Shown: positions 7,885 to 14,918 of the stretch, in pieces
Numbering within the stretch: position 1 is the stretch's first letter
Layout of the letters: each line of letters opens with the position of its first letter
Assembly: GCA_003166475.1 (NCBI GenBank)
Contig: PMVV01000478.1
Location: 1-43,787, forward strand
DNA: 43,787 bases
Source of the DNA: Bryobacterales bacterium
GTDB taxonomy: Bacteria; Acidobacteriota; Terriglobia; Bryobacterales; Bryobacteraceae
Direction: 5' to 3'
The notes under the pieces: model-generated
The model's input: the letters and a program-made list of their open reading frames with translations, nothing else
What the model was told of the DNA's origin: nothing
The model's database searches: none
Made by a program: the position numbers and the translations under genes

Positions 7885-8797
7885 TAACCTCTACCCACGG
7901 CAGGCATGCGGCGCCGAACAGCCCAGCTTCGCTGCCCAGGGTGGCTTTCTCGATTCTCGTATCCGTGGTGCGGAAGGTGAACGAGCGCCGCCGCACCTCC
8001 TCCAACATGGGCGGCGCAAACAGATCCCACGCAGCCAGCACGCCGCCGCTCAGCAGATACAGCGGAAAATTAAACGTATTCACCAGGGTGGCCAGCGCCA
8101 CACCCAAAGCCTGCCCCATGGCGAGGAAGATCTGGCTAGCCTTCTCGTTGCCGCTCATGGCCAGATCGTATACCTCGCGGGCGCTGAGGCCCTCGCCCAG
8201 GTGCAGCATGCTGGCCATGGCGGCGATGGCGGTGGCGGATGCGTGTTTCTCCAGGCAGCCTCGATTCCCGCAGCCGCAGGGATTGCCGTCGGGAACCACC
8301 GTGGTGTGGCCCAATTCGCCCGCCATCCCCAGATAGCCTTGCAGCACTCTGCCGCCGGAAATGATGCCGCCCCCGATGCCGGTGCCGAGCGTCAGCAGAA
8401 CCAGGTCGTCGACGCCGCGGCCGGCGCCCATCCACTTCTCGCCCAGCGCGGCGGCGTTGGCATCGTTTTCCAGAATGACGCGCGCGCCCAGCCGGCGTTC
8501 GATCTCGGCGCGGATGGGGAAGTCCTCCAGGCAGGCCAGGTTATTGGAGTTGCGGATGATGCCTTCCTTCAGCAGGATGAATCCGGGGACGCCGATGCCG
8601 ATACCCGCCAGGCCGGCCGCGCCGCACGAATCGCGCAACTCCGAAACGGCGTTCACCATGTGACCCAGCATGGCTTCGCGCCCGGCGGCGGGGTTGGCGG
8701 CTGTGGCTCGCCGGTCGAGGACCTGGCCGGCGCGGTCGATGGCCGCCGCCCGCAGGTTGGTGCCGCCCAGATCTAGGCCGATGGCGTATTCCGGCAT
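7865..8797 (-). CDS. ROK-family sugar kinase (glucokinase-like)
   Basis: 310 residues. DLGGTN (9-14) is the ATP-binding loop. NDANAAALGE has the catalytic Asp102. GELGHT (Glu151, His154) is the sugar-binding and metal region, and CGCGNRGCLE (Cys164, Cys166, Cys171) is the ROK zinc site. No helix-turn-helix precedes it, so it is a kinase and not a ROK repressor. It most likely phosphorylates glucose; other hexoses cannot be excluded. It is the first gene of the probable operon with xylB. There is no Shine-Dalgarno; TATGAT at 8806-8811 ends 8 nt before the ATG, which suggests a leaderless message. The last residues lie within a short repeat. Confidence 0.9.
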   Translation of the reverse strand: MPEYAIGLDLGGTNLRAAAIDRAGQVLDRRATAANPAAGREAMLGHMVNAVSELRDSCGAAGLAGIGIGVPGFILLKEGIIRNSNNLACLEDFPIRAEIERRLGARVILENDANAAALGEKWMGAGRGVDDLVLLTLGTGIGGGIISGGRVLQGYLGMAGELGHTTVVPDGNPCGCGNRGCLEKHASATAIAAMASMLHLGEGLSAREVYDLAMSGNEKASQIFLAMGQALGVALATLVNTFNFPLYLLSGGVLAAWDLFAPPMLEEVRRRSFTFRTTDTRIEKATLGSEAGLFGAACLPWVEVKLKADS

Positions 8798-8805
8798 GAA
8801 CGCGC

Positions 8806-8811
8806 ATCATA
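8806..8811 (-). promoter_or_regulatory. -10 hexamer TATGAT of the ROK kinase, leaderless arrangement
   Basis: TATGAT on the minus strand, 8 nt before the ATG at 8797. No convincing -35 was found. Transcription would be expected to start at or next to the A of the start codon. Confidence 0.45.
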
Positions 8812-8906
8812 ACAAAAGCGCGGTCCGCCGCGAGCGCCAAAAAGCGCACGGTGCGTTTCCGCACGCCGGCTGAAACCGTTGCCTGGGCCCCCTGCTTGTA
8901 ATTACC

Positions 8907-8936
8907 TTGACACGCATATGCTCTGTGGAGTATATT
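8907..8936 (+). promoter_or_regulatory. Strong promoter of the ArsR gene
   Basis: TTGACA (8907-8912), 18-base spacer, TATATT (8931-8936). The GTG start codon follows 6 nt later (8943). The same promoter with TATATC is duplicated at 11134-11163. Homology between the two copies extends upstream to about 8835/11060. Confidence 0.7.
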
Positions 8937-8942
8937 AAGCGA

Positions 8943-9287
8943 GTGGAATCTGTGTTCGAAATCATTGCGGAGCCGAACCGGCGCGCCATATTGAGCCTCC
9001 TGGTCTCGTCGCAACAGTCGGTTGGAGAGATCGAGCGTCAGCTTCGTATGCCCCAGCCGGCCGTGTCCAAGCACCTGCGAGTGCTGCGCGACGCCGGTTT
9101 CGTGGAATCCACGGTGGACGCACAACGCCGTCTCTATCGACTGAAACCGGAACCGCTTCAGGAGGTCGATGCCTGGCTGGCTCCGTTCCGCCGGTTCTGG
9201 TCCGCTCATGTAGACGCTCTCGAACGCCACCTCGACCGTATGGATCGATCGACGCCAGCGAGAAGTAAGACAAGGAGGAGAAGATGA
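8943..9287 (+). CDS. ArsR-family winged-helix repressor
   Basis: 114 residues from GTG at 8943. Reading starts VESVFEIIAEPNRRAILSLL, the usual N-terminus for this subfamily. The recognition helix region is 'RQLRMPQPAVSKHLRVLRDA' (about 35-55) and the wing is 'VDAQRRLYRLKP'. The C-terminal part 'EVDAWLAPFRRFWSAHVDALE' is typical of ArsR regulators paired with SRPBCC genes. I see no metal-binding Cys pair, so it is probably not a metal sensor. Its stop overlaps the ATG of the following SRPBCC remnant (ATGA), an arrangement expected for translational coupling. The start codon is 6 nt behind the -10 hexamer, so the message may be leaderless and autoregulated. Parts of this gene recur twice downstream. 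Confidence 0.88.
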   Translation: MESVFEIIAEPNRRAILSLLVSSQQSVGEIERQLRMPQPAVSKHLRVLRDAGFVESTVDAQRRLYRLKPEPLQEVDAWLAPFRRFWSAHVDALERHLDRMDRSTPARSKTRRRR

Positions 9288-9415
9288 CCGATCGCGAGCG
9301 GTACGCACCGGGTGCGGCCCGCGGGGCGGAGGTGCGGAAGGACGGAGAGAAGTGGACGCTCATCCTCGGCGGAGAATTGCGCCACTGGGCGCCCGCGACG
9401 CACGTCCTCCTGGAC
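9284..9415 (+). pseudogene. Truncated SRPBCC (AHSA1-like) gene
   Basis: The start MTDRERYAPGAARGAEVRKD matches the intact SRPBCC protein at 11330 almost residue for residue for about 36 codons (to 'GELRH'). The sequence then jumps to 'WAP', skipping the stretch that lies between 'LRHSPEK' and 'EWAPFDAD' in the intact copy. No further SRPBCC sequence follows. The open frame continues out of family into the DUF1801 gene. It is therefore a deletion derivative of the gene now intact about 2 kb downstream. Confidence 0.75.
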
Positions 9416-9455
9416 CGCGACATGTTTAAACGGTTCGCCGGCGTAAGGAGCCTCT

Positions 9456-9851
9456 ATGGCCGAGAAGAAGGCTGCCAAGAAGGCGGCGAAGAGCGCGAAC
9501 CCGGCTGCGACGAAGGCCGATGGCGAGGCGGCGGTGCTCGCGAAGATCGCCGCGATGCCGGCGCCCTACCGCGCCATGGGCGAGCGCCTCCACGCGGTCA
9601 TCTTGCGTAGCGCGCCGGCGCTCCAGCCGGCCACCGGGTATGGCATGCCGGGCTACGCGAAGGACGGCAAGACCGTCTGCTTCTTCCGCGAGGACAAGAA
9701 ATACATGACGTTCGGCTTCACCCAGGAGGCGAACCTCACCGCCGAGGAGGGCGCGCCGCACCAGCTCATAGAATTCGCGTGGTACTTCACCGCGCTGGAC
9801 GACGCGGCCGAGGCCAAGCTCTCCGCCATCGTGCGCAAGGTCGCGAGATGA
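9456..9851 (+). CDS. DUF1801 / YdhG-like domain protein
   Basis: 131 residues. A ribosome site AAGGAG lies 6 nt before the ATG. The N-terminus is a basic Ala/Lys tail ([20 protein letters not shown]), which may bind nucleic acid. The domain from about 30 on has '[21 protein letters not shown]', '[20 protein letters not shown]' and '[13 protein letters not shown]', which fit DUF1801. Function unknown; the family often accompanies ArsR/SRPBCC genes, as here. It is followed by a GGCGCGC...GCGCGCC hairpin (9853-9871). Confidence 0.78.
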   Translation: MAEKKAAKKAAKSANPAATKADGEAAVLAKIAAMPAPYRAMGERLHAVILRSAPALQPATGYGMPGYAKDGKTVCFFREDKKYMTFGFTQEANLTAEEGAPHQLIEFAWYFTALDDAAEAKLSAIVRKVAR

Positions 9852-9852
9852 G

Positions 9853-9871
9853 GGCGCGCCGTCTGCGCGCC
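9853..9871 (+). terminator. GC hairpin after the DUF1801 gene
   Basis: GGCGCGC, 5-base loop, GCGCGCC, starting 2 nt after the stop codon. No T run follows, so termination is not certain. Confidence 0.35.
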
Positions 9872-9890
9872 GGCGAGCCGGTCCCCGAGA

Positions 9891-10002
9891 GGCTCCGTTC
9901 CGCCGGTTCTGGTCCGCTCACGTAGATGCTCTCGAACGCCGCCTCGACCGCATGGATCGATTAACACCAACGAAAGGAAGACAAGGAGAAGACGACGCGG
10001 CC
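9891..10002 (+). pseudogene. ArsR 3'-end fragment (copy 2)
   Basis: About 110 bases match the last third of the ArsR gene (9179-9289), including 'CTCTCGAACGCC' and 'GACAAGGAG'. The fragment lacks the DNA-binding part and start. It ends where the SRPBCC ATG would be; there the codon reads ACG. It lies directly before the VOC gene. Confidence 0.75.
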
Positions 10003-10033
10003 CAAACCGCGAACGCGACAAAGGAGAAACGAA

Positions 10034-10426
10034 ATGAAAATCAAAGTGACCAGCATATACGTGGACGACCAGGACAAGGCCCTGCGTTTTTATACGGAGG
10101 TACTGGGCTTTGCCAAGAAAGTCGATTTCAGTCAGGGCACATTTCGCTGGCTGACCGTGGCCTCGCCCGAGGAGCCGGACGGCACTGAGCTGCAGTTGGC
10201 GCTGAACGGCAACCCCGCGGCCCAGGCGTATCAGCAGGCGATCTTTCAGCAGGGCCAGCCCGCGGCCATGTTCTTCACAGACGACGTCAAGGGCGACTAC
10301 GAGCGGATCAAGGCCCGCGGCGCCGAGTTTACGATGCCGCCCACCGGCGTGACCGGCTCGACCATTGCGATGCTGAACGACACCTGCGGCAACCTCATTC
10401 AGCTTACCCAACTGGCACGCTGGTAA
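10034..10426 (+). CDS. VOC-family (glyoxalase/dioxygenase fold) protein
   Basis: 130 residues, ribosome site AAAGGAG 7 nt before the ATG. Two beta-alpha-beta-beta-beta modules are visible: 'VTSIYVDDQDKALRFYTEVLGF' (about 5-26) and 'AAMFFTDDVKGDYERIKARGAEF' (about 75-97), closing with 'STIAMLNDTCGNLIQLTQ'. The Asp in DTCGNLIQL and the Glu/His positions of metal-dependent members are only partly present, so the substrate and metal use are open. VOC proteins of this size are often called lactoylglutathione lyase-like. It belongs to the same ArsR-linked group. Confidence 0.85.
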   Translation: MKIKVTSIYVDDQDKALRFYTEVLGFAKKVDFSQGTFRWLTVASPEEPDGTELQLALNGNPAAQAYQQAIFQQGQPAAMFFTDDVKGDYERIKARGAEFTMPPTGVTGSTIAMLNDTCGNLIQLTQLARW

Positions 10427-11059
10427 GGGCCGCCGTTCAGCAGGATGGCAGCCCGGTGTGCGCCGGCGGCCGCGGCTTGGACGGCGGTGTACCTCGGCGC
10501 TCGCGGTGCGCCGCCGTCGCTTGGCCATTCCGCGATTCACTCGCTCGCCGTGGACGATCTTGCAGCAGGTCGCCGCCGGGCTGGCAGTCATCGGTATCGG
10601 CTTGATCGCCCAACGCGTCGCCCGGGCGGTAGTGCAACACCAGGAAGTTGGGCTTATACCGGCGCAGGTGGACTGACAGCGCCAAGGCGAGCAGGCGGCG
10701 AAGGCGGTTCAGGTTAGTCGAACGGTCCGAGCTCGCCAGGGTGACTGCCCAGGGCGACCAGGGCCGCGGCGGCAGCATGGCGCCGATCGGCCGCCCAGGG
10801 CGCGCCAGCAGCCCGGCCGATGCGCGACGCGACAGATGCCCTTCGGCGGCATGTAGCAGCGGGCGCGAACTCAGGATGCGGTCCAGCGGCGGCAGCGGCG
10901 GATCGGGTCTTCAGCGGCGGCAAAGTGTTCGGCTTCGTCAAGTGAAACCTGTCCGGAGCGCAGCGGAACCGCTAGCCGAGAAAGGGGTTCGGAAAGGGGC
11001 GGCGGCCCTTGTCTCCGCCCCAACGCCGAAGCGGCCGGAGCGCCCAGATCTCTGAGTTG
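10427..11059 (-). pseudogene. Decayed stretch, possibly an ankyrin-repeat gene remnant
   Basis: About 630 bases without a convincing gene. Minus-strand fragments in different frames look ankyrin-like: 'LLHAAEGHLS' (about 10831-10865), 'RHAAAALVALGSHPG' (about 10741-10790) and 'YTAVQAAAAGAHRAAILLNGG' (about 10440-10505). Stop codons and frame changes lie between them. Ankyrin identity is a weak, eye-based match; the decayed state is clear. Confidence 0.25.
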
Positions 11060-11330
11060 CAGCCGCCAAAAACTATCGGACGGTGCATCCCCGCCGACTG
11101 AAACCGTTGTCTGGCCGCCTGGCTGTATATACCTTGACACGCATATGCTCTGTGGAGTATATCAAGAGAGTGGAATCTGTGTTCGAAATCGTTGCGGAGA
11201 CTTCAGGAGGTGGATGCCTGGCTGGCTCCGTTTCCGCCGGTCATGGTTCGCTCACGTAGACGCTCTCGAACGCCGCCTCGACCGCATGGATCGATCCACA
11301 CCAACGAAAAGGAAGACAAGGAGAAGAACA
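11060..11330 (+). pseudogene. ArsR copy 3 with internal deletion and intact promoter
   Basis: The promoter (TTGACA 11134-11139, TATATC 11158-11163) and the first ten codons from GTG 11170 (VESVFEIVAE) match the intact ArsR. About 183 bases (matching 8973-9155, the whole helix-turn-helix) are missing. The tail resumes at 'CTTCAGGAGGTGGATGCC' one base out of frame, giving a peptide of about 33 codons. The promoter now drives the intact SRPBCC gene without a repressor. Confidence 0.8.
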
Positions 11331-11899
11331 TGACCGATCGCGAGCGGTACACACCGGGTCCGGCCCGCGGGGCGCAGGTACGAAAGGACGGAGAGAAGTG
11401 GACGCTCATTCTCGTCAGAGAACTGCGCCACTCGCCAGAAAAAGTCTGGCAGGCGCTCACCGACCCGGCGCATCTGCGCGAGTGGGCGCCCTTTGACGCC
11501 GATGGGAGCCTGGGTACGGTTGGAACCACGGTGAAGCTCACCACGGTGGGAGCGCCCGCGCCGCACGTTTCCGAAACAAGAGTGACGCGAGCCGAGGCTC
11601 CCGAGGTGCTTGAGTACAACTGGGGCGGCCACGATATGCGGTGGGAACTCGAAGCCTTAGATGGCGGCACGCGCCTGACGCTGTGGACCAACATCGGCCG
11701 CCGCTTCATCTCAATGGGCGCCGCCGGATGGCACATTTGTTTCGATGTTCTGGATCGCCTTCTCAGCGGAACTCCCATCGGCCGCATGGTTGCCGGTGAG
11801 GCGCTGAAGTTCGGCGGTTGGCAGCGATTGAACGCCGAGTACGCCAAGCAGTTCGGCGTTGAGACCCCCGGTTGGCCGCCCAACGCCCCGAAGCGTTGA
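11330..11899 (+). CDS. SRPBCC/AHSA1 (START-like) domain protein
   Basis: 189 residues from ATG 11330 with AAGGAG 6 nt upstream. The START-like core has 'ILVRELRHSPEKVWQALTDP', 'LREWAPFDADGSL' and 'VLEYNWGGHDMRWELEALDGGTRLTLW'. The family forms a hydrophobic cavity that binds lipophilic ligands; AHSA1 members can act as co-chaperones, but most bacterial ones are uncharacterised. The C-terminal helix ends 'RLNAEYAKQFGV'. In related bacteria this gene follows an intact ArsR, and the deleted ArsR directly upstream is the remnant of that partner. The upstream promoter has lost its own repressor, so expression may be constitutive, or controlled in trans by the ArsR at 8943. Confidence 0.88.
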   Translation: MTDRERYTPGPARGAQVRKDGEKWTLILVRELRHSPEKVWQALTDPAHLREWAPFDADGSLGTVGTTVKLTTVGAPAPHVSETRVTRAEAPEVLEYNWGGHDMRWELEALDGGTRLTLWTNIGRRFISMGAAGWHICFDVLDRLLSGTPIGRMVAGEALKFGGWQRLNAEYAKQFGVETPGWPPNAPKR

Positions 11900-11902
11900 A
11901 GC

Positions 11903-12148
11903 GTGGGAGGAAGAACCCCATGGAATCGACTCTTGCAGAAGCCGGCCCTCGTCGCCGCGCTCTTCTGCCTGCAGATGAGCTTCACCGCCTACGCGCAACT
12001 GCGCCTGCCGCAGGTGGCGGGGGAGTTCACCCACCTCGGCTTCCCCGCCTACTTCCGGGTGGATCTCTCGTGGGCCAAGCTCCTCGGCGTGGTGCCGATG
12101 CTTGCGCCGGTGCCGGCGGAGGAGAGGACGCCGCGGAGGCGCCCTTAA
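11903..12148 (+). pseudogene. DoxX-family fragment
   Basis: The frame reads 'LLQKPALVAALFCLQMSFTAYAQLRLPQVAGEFTHLGFPAYFRVDLSWAKLLGVVPMLAP' (shown here in part; the DoxX signature is HLGFPAYF and AKLLG). The usual second half with further membrane helices is missing, cut after 'VPMLAPVPA'. The first ATG (11920), which has a good GGAGGAAG site, is in another frame from the DoxX sequence. Both ends are thus broken. DoxX genes often sit with ArsR/SRPBCC genes, which fits its place here. It ends against the convergent arylsulfotransferase gene, with a 4-base overlap. Confidence 0.65.
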
Positions 12149-13395
12149 TAATGAAAAAGGCTGCTCAAACGGGTCATCCTATACTGCTGGGGCAACTGCT
12201 CCATCCATACCGGGGTGGTGGTATTCGGAACGAACTCGAATTCCTCCGAGTATACGTGCCCCGCGGCGTTCGAGGGATAACCAGCCATGAACATCCAGTT
12301 TCCGTTGGTGAGCAACTGTGCGCTCCCGTTTCCCGGGGAAAATAAGTGGAGCGGATACACCTGGATTCCCACCACTTCCAGCTTGGCCTCATTGATCACA
12401 TAGACCAAGCCGCGGCTTTGCCCGCCATTCGCGGCGTGACGTCCATTGCCGTTGTCGAACATACTGTATATGCCGTGGCTTGAACTGGTCACGTCATGTT
12501 GATGGTCATTCCACGGTTCCGGCACAACGGTTACCTCCATGGTGAAATCCCCCTGGTTACCAAGCCGCCAGACGACGCTTCCGTTGCCGGCGCCGTTCTG
12601 GTAGGCGACCTTCACGATCCAGTCCTGGTTGCGCATGCTGATTACCAGGTTCCCGTCCACGGGATCGTACCAGAGCGAGTTGGCATGCAACCAATCCTGT
12701 GCGATGGGGGCCAGGGTGATGGGGCAGGCGTCCGGCTCGGGCGTGCAGGTTTCCCCCAGAACGGCGCGCCGGCTGAGGTATGGAAACTGAGCCGCATTGT
12801 AACTGTCCCAGACCCACTTCACGTTTCCTGTCGCGTCCATGACGACGACCTTGGCGCCCATGACGTCGCAGTAGTTGGTTGGAAATTGCGCGGTGGGGCA
12901 CTGCGTCGTGCTGGTGACCATCATTTCCTCGTGACCGATGATGGCGGTCCATCCGTTGGGAAGGCGGATGGCCTCGTGGTCCCAATCGAGCAGAGGCTGC
13001 TGGCCGGTGATTGGCGTCTGCAAATTGGCGGCCTTCATGGACCACTGGTTGACGATAGTTGGAGTCTGCTTAGCAGTCAGTCCGGTCTCATATATCAGAT
13101 AGTCGCCCCCGGTAGGAGTAGAGATGGCGAGAAAGGTGTCCGTTTCCGTTATTCGTGTAAAGACCAGCTCCTTACAATCCTTCCATGGGTATCCGGTGGC
13201 GCCATAGATGTCAGTGACCATGGCGACCGACGGTATGGTCAACGCCGTGCGCACAAAGCCGTTAAGCTCCAGTGGCTGCGTTTCTCCCGTTGGAATAGTG
13301 GGGGGGGTGAAAACCGGCGTCGGCGCCGAACACGTCTGCCCCCACGAGCAGGCGGCCAATGTCATAAACGAAACAATCGTCTTTATACCCTTCAT
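12145..13395 (-). CDS. Arylsulfotransferase (ASST family), paralogue 1
   Basis: 416 residues. A signal peptide ends near 'CSWGQ' (residue 20). The family transfers sulfate between phenolic donors and acceptors through a sulfo-histidine, outside the cytoplasm. Expected active-site positions can be seen: DWDHEA (His140), QDWLHAN (His237), MRNQDW (Arg255) and DHQHDV (His298, His300). Blade motifs include 'VVWRLGNQGDF' and 'FDNGNGR'. Five or more Cys pairs suggest disulfides. Ribosome site AAGGAG is 9 nt before the ATG. It lies 50 bases downstream of a close paralogue, probably in one operon. I read the four residues by analogy to E. coli-type AssT; no experiment is implied. Confidence 0.88.
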   Translation of the reverse strand: MKGIKTIVSFMTLAACSWGQTCSAPTPVFTPPTIPTGETQPLELNGFVRTALTIPSVAMVTDIYGATGYPWKDCKELVFTRITETDTFLAISTPTGGDYLIYETGLTAKQTPTIVNQWSMKAANLQTPITGQQPLLDWDHEAIRLPNGWTAIIGHEEMMVTSTTQCPTAQFPTNYCDVMGAKVVVMDATGNVKWVWDSYNAAQFPYLSRRAVLGETCTPEPDACPITLAPIAQDWLHANSLWYDPVDGNLVISMRNQDWIVKVAYQNGAGNGSVVWRLGNQGDFTMEVTVVPEPWNDHQHDVTSSSHGIYSMFDNGNGRHAANGGQSRGLVYVINEAKLEVVGIQVYPLHLFSPGNGSAQLLTNGNWMFMAGYPSNAAGHVYSEEFEFVPNTTTPVWMEQLPQQYRMTRLSSLFHY

Positions 13396-13445
13396 TTTTT
13401 TTCGCTCCTTATATTAAAGACAGTCCATGAAGACCCGACTCCGAG

Positions 13446-14690
13446 TCAATAACTGAAAAGGCTACTTAAGCGGATTACCCTGTACCGCTCGGGCAATGTC
13501 TCAGTCCATATGGGGACCGAGGCATTCGGAGCGAACTCGAATTGCTCCGAATAGAAACCCGTGGCGTTCCCGGCACGGCCGGCGAGGAACATCCAGTTGC
13601 CGTTGGTGAGCAACTGTGCACTCCCAGACGACGAGGAATAGACGTGGAGTGGGTACACCTGGAATTCGGTTACTTCGAGCGCCGCCTCATCGATTTCATA
13701 GACAAGGCCGCGGCTCTGGCCGTGAGACGCGGCGTTCCTGCCATTCCCGTTGTCGAACATACCGTATGTGCCAGGGGCTGGGCTAGTCACGTCGTGTTGA
13801 TGATCCTCCCAGGGGTCCGCCAGAGTCGTTTTCCTCATGGTGAAATCTCCCTGGTTGCCCAGCCGCCAGACGACGCTGCCGTTGCCGGCGCCGTTCTGGT
13901 AAGCGACCTTCACGATCCAGTCCTGGTTGCGCAGGCTGATTACCAGGTTCCCGTCGGCCGGATCGTACCATAGCGAGTTCGCATGCAACCAATCCTGCGC
14001 GACGGGGGCCAGGGTGATCGGGCACACGTCGGTACCGGGCGTGCAAGTTTCACCCAGAATGGCGCGCCGATCGAGGCATGGAAACTGAGCCGCATCAAAA
14101 CTGTCCCAGACCCACTGCACGTTGCCTGCCGGGTCCATGACGACGATCTTATTGCCCAGGACGTCGCAGTAGTTGGTTGGAAACTGCGCCGTGGGGCACT
14201 GCGCCGCGCTGGTGACCATCATTTCTTCGTGACCGATTACGGCGGTCCATCCGTTGGGAAGGCGGATGGCCTCATGATCCCAATCGAGCAGCGGCTGCTG
14301 GCCGGCAAGTGGCGGCTGCAGGTTGGCGGCTTGCATCGACCAATGGTTCACGACAGTGGGAACCTGGCCGGCGGTTAGCCCGGTTTCAAGTACCAAATAG
14401 TCGCTGCCACTCGGAGCGATACCGAGAAACGTCCTGGCTCCCGTGATTCGTGTCACGGTCTGAAACTGGCAATCGATCCATGGAAAACCGCTTGCCCCAT
14501 AGATGCTAGAGGCTATCGCGAGTGTTTGCAACGGCAGCGGTGTAAGCTGATAGCCGTTCAGCTCCAATGGCTGCGTTTCTCCCGCCGGGATGACGGCGGG
14601 ATTAAAGACCGGCGCCGGCGCCGAACACGTGTGCCCCCACGCGCGAACGGCCAGAGCCACAAGCGAAACGATCGTTCTGAGACCTTTCAT
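13446..14690 (-). CDS. Arylsulfotransferase (ASST family), paralogue 2
   Basis: 414 residues from ATG 14690. A GGGAGGG ribosome site just upstream decides this start over an upstream in-frame ATG at 14738. The signal peptide is 'MKGLRTIVSLVALAVRAWGH'. The same active-site motifs as in paralogue 1 are kept (DWDHEA, QDWLHAN, LRNQDW, DHQHDV), so both copies look functional. The two proteins differ mainly in the N-terminal 100 residues and in the loop after 'RLGNQGDFTM'. Divergent from the first Cys-rich propeller gene, with 228 bases between start codons. Likely periplasmic or surface located. Confidence 0.88.
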   Translation of the reverse strand: MKGLRTIVSLVALAVRAWGHTCSAPAPVFNPAVIPAGETQPLELNGYQLTPLPLQTLAIASSIYGASGFPWIDCQFQTVTRITGARTFLGIAPSGSDYLVLETGLTAGQVPTVVNHWSMQAANLQPPLAGQQPLLDWDHEAIRLPNGWTAVIGHEEMMVTSAAQCPTAQFPTNYCDVLGNKIVVMDPAGNVQWVWDSFDAAQFPCLDRRAILGETCTPGTDVCPITLAPVAQDWLHANSLWYDPADGNLVISLRNQDWIVKVAYQNGAGNGSVVWRLGNQGDFTMRKTTLADPWEDHQHDVTSPAPGTYGMFDNGNGRNAASHGQSRGLVYEIDEAALEVTEFQVYPLHVYSSSSGSAQLLTNGNWMFLAGRAGNATGFYSEQFEFAPNASVPIWTETLPERYRVIRLSSLFSY

Positions 14691-14867
14691 TTCTCGTCCC
14701 TCCCGGCCGGCAACCCAGGTATCGGAAGACTTGGGCACGAGACAGCATGGCCACTTTAGGCACTCGTCTCAAGCCGGACTTTCCGTTTTGCCGGCGTGGC
14801 TAGCATCAATTGTACACGCCCAGCCGCCTCCGGCACCAGCGGGGAGGGTGACTGGCGGTACCGGTAC

Positions 14868-14895
14868 TTGACGCCGATAGGGAATTGGCTATACT
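14868..14895 (+). promoter_or_regulatory. Promoter of propeller paralogue 1
   Basis: TTGACG (14868-14873), 16-base spacer, TATACT (14890-14895). The ATG is at 14919; no Shine-Dalgarno in the short leader. Confidence 0.5.
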
Positions 14896-14918
14896 GGTTC
14901 AAATTACAGTGCCGCCAC

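Noticed and set aside
6286-7887. Plus-strand frame of 533 codons across xylB
   Set aside because: Antisense shadow of a clear xylulokinase gene in GC-rich DNA.
8943-9287. Metal-sensing ArsR
   Set aside because: No ELCVCDL-type Cys motif or other Cys pair; the subgroup pairs with SRPBCC genes.
14796-14918. Longer start of propeller paralogue 1 at 14796
   Set aside because: The extra residues do not match the paralogues and include the promoter; the signal peptide begins after ATG 14919.
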